Assembly (NCBI RefSeq): GCF_029836165.1
Contig: NZ_JAOEBG010000002.1
Location: forward strand, 310,001-374,000
Length of the DNA stretch: 64,000 nt
Reading direction: 5' to 3'
DNA from: Pseudomonas sp. GD04091
GTDB lineage: Bacteria; Pseudomonadota; Gammaproteobacteria; Pseudomonadales; Pseudomonadaceae
The notes beneath the pieces are model-generated. The model was given only the letters and a program-made list of their open reading frames with translations. It made no database searches and was not told where the DNA came from. Shown piece by piece: positions 58,814 through 64,000 of this stretch (position 1 is its first letter; each line of letters starts with the position of its first letter). A program made the position numbers and the translations under genes.

Positions 58814-59314
58814 TTAGATTTCGAGTTCTAGGCGTTCTGCGATGAAGGTTGGATCCCAGCCGGGATTGAAAGTGTCGACGTGGGTGAATCCGAGCCGCTC
58901 GTATAGGCCACGCAGGTTCGGGTGGCAGTCGAGCCGCAGCTTGGCGCACCCCTGCGTTCGCGCGGCATGGCGGCAAGCCTCGATCAGCGCGGAGCTGACA
59001 CCCCGGCCCGCATGTGTCCGTCGCACCGCGAGCTTGTGCAGATATGCGGCCTCCCCCTTGAGGGCGTCGGGCCAGAACTCGGGATCCTCGGCCGACAAGG
59101 TGCAACAGCCGACGATGCCGTCGCTGCAACTCGCGACTAGGAGCTCGGATCTCAGGACGAAGGTCTCCGCGAATGTCCGGTCGATCCGCGCGACGTCCCA
59201 GGCGGGCGTTCCCTTGGCGGACATCCACGCCGCAGCGTCGTGCATCAGCCGCACAACCTCGTCGATATCACCCGAGCAGGCGACCCGAACGTTCGGAGGC
59301 TCCTCGCTGTCCAT
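58814..59314 (-). CDS. orf5: orf5, GNAT-family acetyltransferase of the integron 3'-CS
   Basis: This 166-residue GNAT protein has the acetyl-CoA loop RRTHAGRGVSSALIEAC (about residues 100-115) and a C-terminal LRGLYERLGFTHVDTFNPGWDP. It is the standard orf5 that follows sul1 in class 1 integrons. Its substrate is not known. Sequence and position fit the usual conserved segment and show no damage. Confidence 0.93.
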   Translation of the reverse strand: MDSEEPPNVRVACSGDIDEVVRLMHDAAAWMSAKGTPAWDVARIDRTFAETFVLRSELLVASCSDGIVGCCTLSAEDPEFWPDALKGEAAYLHKLAVRRTHAGRGVSSALIEACRHAARTQGCAKLRLDCHPNLRGLYERLGFTHVDTFNPGWDPTFIAERLELEI

Positions 59315-59441
59315 TCGCTCCCCTGGCGCGGTATGAACCGCCGCCTCATAGTGCAGTTTGATCCTGACGAGCCCAGCATGTCTGCGCCCACCTTCGCGGA
59401 ACCTGACCAGGGTCCGCTAGCGGGCGGCCGGAAGGTGAATG

Positions 59442-60281
59442 CTAGGCATGATCTAACCCTCGGTCTCTGGCGTCGCGACTGCGAAATTTCGCGAGGGTTT
59501 CCGAGAAGGTGATTGCGCTTCGCAGATCTCCAGGCGCGTGGGTGCGGACGTAGTCAGCGCCATTGCCGATCGCGTGAAGTTCCGCCGCAAGGCTCGCTGG
59601 ACCCAGATCCTTTACAGGAAGGCCAACGGTGGCGCCCAAGAAGGATTTCCGCGACACCGAGACCAATAGCGGAAGCCCCAACGCCGACTTCAGCTTTTGA
59701 AGGTTCGACAGCACGTGCAGCGATGTTTCCGGTGCGGGGCTCAAGAAAAATCCCATCCCCGGATCGAGGATGAGCCGGTCGGCAGCGACCCCGCTCCGTC
59801 GCAAGGCGGAAACCCGCGCCTCGAAGAACCGCACAATCTCGTCGAGCGCGTCTTCGGGTCGAAGGTGACCGGTGCGGGTGGCGATGCCATCCCGCTGCGC
59901 TGAGTGCATAACCACCAGCCTGCAGTCCGCCTCAGCAATATCGGGATAGAGCGCAGGGTCAGGAAATCCTTGGATATCGTTCAGGTAGCCCACGCCGCGC
60001 TTGAGCGCATAGCGCTGGGTTTCCGGTTGGAAGCTGTCGATTGAAACACGGTGCATCTGATCGGACAGGGCGTCTAAGAGCGGCGCAATACGTCTGATCT
60101 CATCGGCCGGCGATACAGGCCTCGCGTCCGGATGGCTGGCGGCCGGTCCGACATCCACGACGTCTGATCCGACTCGCAGCATTTCGATCGCCGCGGTGAC
60201 AGCGCCGGCGGGGTCTAGCCGCCGGCTCTCATCGAAGAAGGAGTCCTCGGTGAGATTCAGAATGCCGAACACCGTCACCAT
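59442..60281 (-). CDS. sul1: sulfonamide-resistant dihydropteroate synthase Sul1
   Basis: This 279-residue protein starts [20 protein letters not shown]. It has the DHPS motifs [42 protein letters not shown] and [12 protein letters not shown], and ends [10 protein letters not shown]. It replaces the host DHPS in folate synthesis and discriminates against sulfonamides. The start at 60281 (a GTG or ATG choice upstream would add 29 residues) gives the normal Sul1 length. It overlaps qacEdelta1 by seven bases. Confidence 0.98.
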   Translation of the reverse strand: MVTVFGILNLTEDSFFDESRRLDPAGAVTAAIEMLRVGSDVVDVGPAASHPDARPVSPADEIRRIAPLLDALSDQMHRVSIDSFQPETQRYALKRGVGYLNDIQGFPDPALYPDIAEADCRLVVMHSAQRDGIATRTGHLRPEDALDEIVRFFEARVSALRRSGVAADRLILDPGMGFFLSPAPETSLHVLSNLQKLKSALGLPLLVSVSRKSFLGATVGLPVKDLGPASLAAELHAIGNGADYVRTHAPGDLRSAITFSETLAKFRSRDARDRGLDHA

Positions 60282-60622
60282 GGCGTCGGCCTCCGCAGCG
60301 ACTTCCACGATGGGGATCGGGCGAGCAAAAAGGCAGCAATTATGAGCCCCATACCTACAAAGCCCCACGCATCAAGCTTTTGCCCATGAAGCAACCAGGC
60401 AATGGCTGTAATTATGACGACGCCGAGTCCCGACCAGACTGCATAAGCAACACCGACAGGGATGGATTTCAGAACCAGAGAAAGAAAATAAAATGCGATG
60501 CCATAACCGATTATGACAACGGCGGAAGGGGCAAGCTTAGTAAAGCCCTCGCTAGATTTTAATGCGGATGTTGCGATTACTTCGCCAACTATTGCGATAA
60601 CAAGAAAAAGCCAGCCTTTCAT
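60275..60622 (-). CDS. qacEdelta1: QacEdelta1, truncated quaternary ammonium efflux protein
   Basis: This 115-residue small multidrug resistance protein begins [21 protein letters not shown], keeping the conserved Glu14. It loses the normal C-terminus of QacE after [16 protein letters not shown], replaced by KSLRRPTPW. This is the usual qacEdelta1 formed when sul1 was joined. Four membrane helices are expected, with the last altered. Residual resistance to quaternary compounds is low. Confidence 0.97.
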   Translation of the reverse strand: MKGWLFLVIAIVGEVIATSALKSSEGFTKLAPSAVVIIGYGIAFYFLSLVLKSIPVGVAYAVWSGLGVVIITAIAWLLHGQKLDAWGFVGMGLIIAAFLLARSPSWKSLRRPTPW

Positions 60623-60723
60623 GATATATCTCCCAATTTGTGTAGGGCTTATTATGCACGCTTAAAAATAATAAAAGCAGACTTGACCTGATAGTTTGGC
60701 TGTGAGCAATTATGTGCTTAGTG

Positions 60724-60794
60724 CATCTAACGTAGAAGTAACCGGCGCTGCGCGGCTTTATCGCGCTGCGTCCGAGTTGACTGCCGGGTTGGGC
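60724..60794 (-). other. attC site of the OXA cassette
   Basis: A 71-bp imperfect dyad bounded by GTTAGAT(GC) and GCCCAAC core sites on the minus strand. The recombination point to the 3' conserved segment is at 60730/60731. The end of the OXA gene lies inside it, as in OXA-2-type cassettes. Confidence 0.88.
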
Positions 60795-61585
60795 GGCAAC
60801 GCTTCGATAGAGCGAAGGATTGCCCGCACTATTGCCTCCCTTTTGAAAAGGTCATCCATCCTGTTTGGCGTATCAATATTCAGTGCGAAGAATACGGGGC
60901 CAGTCGGCCACTCAACCCATCCTACCCACCAACCCATGCGGCCTTCCCAGCCCGTCTTTGCGCGCAGTATCCAGTTGCGACCGGCTTCCACAATCATGAG
61001 GTCCTTGACCAAGCGCTGATGTTCTACCCGAAAGGGCAACTCGTTATGATAGAGCTTCCTGAGAAATGCAATCTGTTCTTGTGCCGCGATAGCAAGATTG
61101 CCATCTATCCAGTAATCGCCATTACTTGTCGAAGGATCGGCGTTGCCATAGTCGATTTGCTTCAAATAGCGTCGAGCCTTGTCTTCACCGATCTCTTTTG
61201 CAAATAGCTCATAAATCCAGACAGTAGAATTCCGCATTGCTGATCGCAAGTCTTGGTCTTGGTTGTGAGCTGCAAAGCTTCTTTTGATGCCGTCCCATCG
61301 GAAAACTTGAAACTCATCACGTGCAGCGCCTGCGTCAAGTGCAAAAAGTGTATGTGGAATCTTGAATGTCGAGGCCGGCGAGTAGCGTTTCTCTGACCGC
61401 ACCTGATCAAAAACCAATATGACACGATCTGTTTGGCGTTCGTCTGCCACAACTATCGTGCCTTTGGCTTGAAATTCGCTGAAAAACTTCCGCCAGTCAG
61501 AACGTTCGCGCATGCCTTCTTGTGCATGCGCGAACGTGCCAAAAACAAAAGTGGAGAAAAGTATTGCGAAGATTCGGATTGCCAT
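60758..61585 (-). CDS. blaOXA: class D beta-lactamase, OXA-2 group
   Basis: This 275-residue enzyme has a signal peptide ending FAHAQ. Active-site motifs are STFK (serine nucleophile and lysine that is carbamylated), STVW, YGN and KTGW. The protein differs from OXA-2 as I remember it at many places (for example GMRERSDWRKF, QTDRVILVFDQVRSEKRY, YLKQIDYGN). It most resembles the OXA-3 variant, but an exact allele call needs alignment. Expected activity is against penicillins and narrow-spectrum oxyimino drugs. ATG 61585 follows AAGGAAAAC. The gene end overlaps attC. Confidence 0.95.
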   Translation of the reverse strand: MAIRIFAILFSTFVFGTFAHAQEGMRERSDWRKFFSEFQAKGTIVVADERQTDRVILVFDQVRSEKRYSPASTFKIPHTLFALDAGAARDEFQVFRWDGIKRSFAAHNQDQDLRSAMRNSTVWIYELFAKEIGEDKARRYLKQIDYGNADPSTSNGDYWIDGNLAIAAQEQIAFLRKLYHNELPFRVEHQRLVKDLMIVEAGRNWILRAKTGWEGRMGWWVGWVEWPTGPVFFALNIDTPNRMDDLFKREAIVRAILRSIEALPPNPAVNSDAAR

Positions 61586-61600
61586 TAAGTTTTCCTTGAC

Positions 61601-61670
61601 GCCCAACGCTTGAGCTCAGCCGACCGAAACCGCGTAGCGGTTTTGGGTCGGCTGCAGCGATTTGTTGGGC
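61601..61670 (-). other. attC site of the cmlA cassette
   Basis: Bounded by GCCCAAC at 61601-61607 and GTTGGGC at 61664-61670, 70 bp. The inner inverted repeat CCGACCGAAACCGC/GCGGTTTTGGGTCGG is imperfect, as expected for attC. Confidence 0.88.
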
Positions 61671-61718
61671 GACAACTTGCCATATTCCCAGTGATCGGGA
61701 TTTGGTGTGTTTTCCGCA

Positions 61719-62948
61719 CTATGTGCGTGCAACCGCATCATACTCCCCGTGACCGCGAAGGTCTCTCGCTCGGGAAACACACGACAGTCCAAGCACGATT
61801 GTTGCAAGAACCAAACAATACGCGATAACTGGCCAGGCCGTGTCGCGCGGCAACAGCGAAATGATGAGCGTTCCAACACTCCCCAGCAGCAGCCCCCCCA
61901 AGCAGAAGTAGACTGCCGTAACGGCTCCTGCAATATGGTCGAACCCTCGAAGCGCACCATTGGGTGCAACGGATACCGCTGTCGCGACGCCGACGCCCAC
62001 TAGCCACATTGGGGCAATAAAGCCCAACACGGACTGCGGAATCCATAGCTCGGTGATGACAAGCAAGACTGCGCCTGCTATCAGGCAGCCCATCCCCATT
62101 CGCAAGGCACTCAGGCTGCCCCACTTGGCGATTACGCGCCCCATGAAGCGGGCCGCAAGCATCATCGCAATTGCCACTGTTGCGAACAACAGACTGAAGC
62201 CAAACTGGGACATGCCTTGCCTACCCATCATCAATCCGGGCGCTATGGAGAAGAAGACGAAGAAGCTGCCCATTCCTGCGGCATAACACACTGTGTACAA
62301 CCAGAAGTTAAGGTGCTTGATGGGAAGCAGAAGTTGTGACCATTGCAAAGCTGCTGGTCGCTGCACCCGGGTCTCAGGCCAGAGCCGCCACGCTGCTGTC
62401 AATGCAGCGATCATTCCCAATCCCAAGAACGCAAAGATCGCCCGCCACCCGAACCAGGTGTCTATGACCGCTCCCAGCAATGGGCCTATCGCCGGAACCA
62501 TAGCAAGCATAGAGCCAAGCAAGCCGTAGATGACGTTACTTTCCTTGCGACCTGCGTAGATATCACGCACTGTTGCAAATGTGGCAACAAGGCATGCCGA
62601 GGCACCACAAGCTTGGAGAATCCGAAAACCCAGAAATACTCCAGCCGATGACGTGACGACGAGGCCGATTGAGGCCGCAACGTAGGCGGCACCGCCCGCC
62701 AGTAGCACGGGACGACGTCCCAGCCGGTCCGACAGTGGCCCAAACAAAAGCTGACCGGCCCCTATCATGACCAAATACGTTGTCAGCGTAAGCTGAATTG
62801 TGCCCGCTGTCGTACCAAGAGCATGTGGCATGAAAGGCACCGCTGGCAAGTACATGTCCATGCCGAGTGATGCCAGTAAATCGAAAGGTGATAACAACAA
62901 CACAGTGACGGCAAGGGAATACCGCCAATTACAGTTCTTTGAGCGCAC
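61719..62948 (-). CDS. cmlA: CmlA-family chloramphenicol exporter
   Basis: This 409-residue major facilitator protein has twelve membrane helices expected and the motif A segment GPLSDRLGRRPVLL. DMYLPAVPFM near residue 35 is typical of the drug/H+ antiporter family. It exports chloramphenicol. Against CmlA1 recalled from memory there are many differences (for example NCNWRYSLAV, AAGRGGAAYV-like region, DTWFGWRAIFA, and the end RARDLRGHGEYDAVART), so it is a divergent variant. The GTG at 62948 has AAGGAG upstream. Expression is probably controlled by the leader peptide 100 bases upstream. Confidence 0.93.
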   Translation of the reverse strand: MRSKNCNWRYSLAVTVLLLSPFDLLASLGMDMYLPAVPFMPHALGTTAGTIQLTLTTYLVMIGAGQLLFGPLSDRLGRRPVLLAGGAAYVAASIGLVVTSSAGVFLGFRILQACGASACLVATFATVRDIYAGRKESNVIYGLLGSMLAMVPAIGPLLGAVIDTWFGWRAIFAFLGLGMIAALTAAWRLWPETRVQRPAALQWSQLLLPIKHLNFWLYTVCYAAGMGSFFVFFSIAPGLMMGRQGMSQFGFSLLFATVAIAMMLAARFMGRVIAKWGSLSALRMGMGCLIAGAVLLVITELWIPQSVLGFIAPMWLVGVGVATAVSVAPNGALRGFDHIAGAVTAVYFCLGGLLLGSVGTLIISLLPRDTAWPVIAYCLVLATIVLGLSCVSRARDLRGHGEYDAVART

Positions 62949-63012
62949 GAAACCATCTCCTTGAACGAAGGATTTGGCGGCGCTCCCGTAGAGCAAAAGG
63001 GTTCATGAGAAC

Positions 63013-63046
63013 GCCGCAACAACCGAAAAATGAAGGTTGCTGCGGC
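63013..63046 (-). promoter_or_regulatory. cmlA translation attenuator hairpin
   Basis: GCCGCAACAACC pairs with GGTTGCTGCGGC (one G-T pair) just after the leader peptide stop. In cmlA1 a stalled ribosome on the leader opens such a structure and frees the cmlA ribosome site. Confidence 0.8.
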
Positions 63047-63076
63047 TTACTTGTCTGCTTTCTTGGAAGTGCTCAT
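63047..63076 (-). CDS. cmlA leader peptide, 9 residues
   Basis: A ten-codon frame, ATG through TAA, encodes M-S-T-S-K-K-A-D-K. The known cmlA1 leader is recalled as MSTSKNADK, so this one has Lys in place of Asn at position 6. Chloramphenicol-stalled ribosomes on this leader induce cmlA translation by attenuation. Confidence 0.82.
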   Translation of the reverse strand: MSTSKKADK

Positions 63077-63148
63077 TTGCTGACTATCTCATGGCTGAAT
63101 TTGAATCGTAACAATTCTCAAGCAATTCCGCGAAGAATCTTTTTGTTC

Positions 63149-63220
63149 GCCCAACGTTTGACATGAGGGGCGGCCAAGGGCGCCAGCCCTTGGACGTCCC
63201 CCTCGATGGAAGGGTTAGGC
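63149..63220 (-). other. attC site of the aac(6')-Ib cassette
   Basis: Bounded by GCCCAAC at 63149-63155 and GTTAGGC at 63214-63220, 72 bp, with a GC-rich imperfect dyad (GGCGGCCAAGGGC / GCCCTTGGACGTCC). The stop codon of the aac gene overlaps its end. Confidence 0.9.
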
Positions 63221-63769
63221 ATCACTGCGTGTTCGCTCGAATGCCTGGCGTGTTTGAACCATGTACACGGCTGGACCATCTGGGGTGGTTACGGTACCTT
63301 GCCTCTCAAACCCCGCTTTCTCGTAGCATCGGATCGCTCGCAAGTTGCTCGGCGACGGGTCCGTTTGGATCTTGGTGACCTCGGGATCATTGAACAGCAA
63401 CTCAACCAGAGCTCGAACCAGCTTGGTTCCCAAGCCTTTGCCCAGTTGTGATGCATTCGCCAGTGACTGGTCTATTCCGCGTACTCCTGGATCGGTTTCT
63501 TCTTCCCACCATCCGTCCCCGCTTCCAAGAGCAACGTACGACTGGGCATACCCAATCGGCTCTCCATTCAGCATTGCAATGTATGGAGTGACGGACTCTT
63601 GCGCTAAAACGCTTGGCAAGTACTGTTCCTGTACGTCAGCAAGTGTCGGGCGTGCTTCTTCTCCGCCCCACCACTCGACGATATGAGATCGATTTAGCCA
63701 CTCATAGAGCATCGCAAGGTCATGCTCAGTCATGAGGCGCAGTGTGACGGAATCGTTGCTGTTGGTCAC
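63215..63769 (-). CDS. aac(6')-Ib: aminoglycoside 6'-N-acetyltransferase AAC(6')-Ib
   Basis: This 184-residue GNAT enzyme starts at GTG 63769 ([20 protein letters not shown]); longer in-frame starts exist up to 63808. It has the acetyl-CoA loop [10 protein letters not shown]. The Leu before GKGLG marks the amikacin/tobramycin type rather than the gentamicin type. The Trp pair in GDGWWEEE and the Asp in TPDGPAVY are the unmutated forms, so it is not the fluoroquinolone-acetylating -cr variant. It acetylates the 6' amino group of aminoglycosides. Confidence 0.96.
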   Translation of the reverse strand: MTNSNDSVTLRLMTEHDLAMLYEWLNRSHIVEWWGGEEARPTLADVQEQYLPSVLAQESVTPYIAMLNGEPIGYAQSYVALGSGDGWWEEETDPGVRGIDQSLANASQLGKGLGTKLVRALVELLFNDPEVTKIQTDPSPSNLRAIRCYEKAGFERQGTVTTPDGPAVYMVQTRQAFERTRSDA

Positions 63770-63789
63770 GATGCTGTACTTTGTGATGC

Positions 63790-63888
63790 CTAACTGGAAA
63801 TAGACCAACCTGCTTTCGCAAGGGATGTTGGCCTAAAAGTTTGTAACCGCGCAGTCGGGGTGGTGCAAGTGCTTGATGTGCAAGGCAT
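63790..63888 (-). CDS. possible 32-codon leader frame before aac(6')-Ib
   Basis: ATG 63888 with GGGAG upstream opens a 32-codon frame (PCTSSTCTTPTARLQTFRPTSLAKAGWSISS) that ends inside the cassette boundary GTTAGGC. It overlaps the longer aac(6')-Ib frame. It has no known family. It could supply translation entry for the cassette gene, which lacks its own ribosome site near GTG 63769. Confidence 0.35.
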   Translation of the reverse strand: MPCTSSTCTTPTARLQTFRPTSLAKAGWSISS

Positions 63889-63985
63889 TTGTTCTCCCGT
63901 GATGCTGTTGTGGTGGTGTGTTAGGCAGCCTAAACGATGTTGGCGCGGGGAGGGTGGTGGCATGCCCCGGAATGAGTGGCCTAAC
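63795..63985 (-). other. orphan cassette-like segment
   Basis: About 190 bases lie between two GTTAGGC core boundaries (63788-63794 and 63979-63985, minus strand), with a further GCCTAAC at 63926-63920. No large gene and no clear attC dyad is visible. At 63986-64000 the end of another attC (GGCTTAACTCAGGC on the minus strand) begins, showing that another cassette lies beyond the window. Confidence 0.5.
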
Positions 63986-64000
63986 GCCTGAGTTAAGCCG

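Larger units (their letters stand above)
1344..64000. mobile_element. ICEclc/PAGI-2-family integrative and conjugative element, right part beyond window
   Basis: The element starts at the 18-bp tRNA-Gly repeat and contains the family's gene order: bisR-alpA-parA-shi-bisD-bisC, inrR, ssb, topB, the small-gene block, the MPF-G secretion genes and a MobH relaxase. No integrase is in the window, and it is expected next to the intact tRNA-Gly beyond 64000. Two cargoes are visible, a copper module (32.6-36.1 kb) and a class 1 integron with IS6100 (57.5 kb onward). Confidence 0.9.
58369..64000 (-). mobile_element. In4-like class 1 integron, cassette side open at window edge
   Basis: Read on the minus strand, the order is aac(6')-Ib, cmlA, blaOXA, qacEdelta1-sul1-orf5, Tn402 end, IS6100. 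The attachment region and intI1 are beyond 64000. The 3' conserved segment spans 58492-60730, 2239 bp, matching In4 as I recall it. Three attC sites separate the cassettes. Confidence 0.93.

Noticed and set aside
63215..63769. aac(6')-Ib-cr, the fluoroquinolone-acetylating variant
   Set aside because: The two defining positions keep Trp (GDGWWEEE) and Asp (TPDGPA), so this is the ordinary enzyme.

Overview
The window is high-GC DNA from a Pseudomonas-like gammaproteobacterium. Bases 1-1343 are host chromosome: an nhaA antiporter cut by the window edge, then an intrinsic terminator. At 1344-1361 lies an 18-bp sequence that is the reverse complement of the 3' end of bacterial tRNA-Gly (GTCTCGTTTCCCGCTCCA). 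This is the attachment sequence used by the ICEclc/PAGI-2 family. The sequence beyond it is not tRNA, so 1344 is one end of an integrative and conjugative element (ICE). The element runs off the right edge of the window. Its integrase and the intact tRNA-Gly should lie beyond 64000.

Reading inward, the element has these parts. (1) 2.1-7.8 kb: the control and partition operon bisR, then alpA-parA-shi-bisD(parB-like)-bisC, then a replication gene of the STY4528 type. The linker of that gene carries a perfect DnaA box, four phased iteron-like dyads and an AT-richer repeat, which looks like an embedded replication origin. (2) 8.1-12.3 kb: a TIGR03761-type gene, inrR (DUF3158), ssb and a topoisomerase III gene. 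(3) 12.8-26.3 kb: about sixteen mostly uncharacterised genes. They include DUF932, DUF3275, a doubled DUF3577, a DUF6094 methyltransferase-like protein, and a SNF2 helicase with a zinc ribbon and an HhH insert. Nearly every gene has its own GC-rich hairpin in the leader. (4) 26.5-32.5 kb and 36.7-50.1 kb: the genomic-island (MPF-G) type IV secretion system, from PilL to TraD and from the RAQPRD protein through VirB4, TraU-like and TraG. A copper-export cargo (CopZ-like protein, DUF2789 protein, P1B ATPase) at 32.6-36.1 kb splits it. (5) 50.2-54.1 kb: DUF3742, a RES/Xre toxin-antitoxin pair and the MobH relaxase TraI. (6) 54.1-57.5 kb: accessory genes for a membrane anchor, HupE/UreJ, DksA/TraR, UspA and a SulP transporter truncated by IS6100. 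(7) 57.5-64 kb: an In4-like class 1 integron read on the minus strand. It holds aac(6')-Ib, a cmlA-family exporter, an OXA-2-type beta-lactamase, qacEdelta1, sul1, orf5, a 123-bp Tn402 end and IS6100.

The parts suggest one working plan. BisR and the AlpA/BisDC loop would switch a subset of cells into transfer competence. A shared promoter-like motif around CATTGTTTGCTG precedes the secretion gene blocks at nearly constant distance and could couple them to that switch. The replication gene, SSB, topoisomerase and TraI would process the excised circle. The cargo supplies resistance to copper, aminoglycosides, chloramphenicol, beta-lactams, sulfonamides and quaternary ammonium compounds. Family names are from memory of protein families. 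No database search was run.
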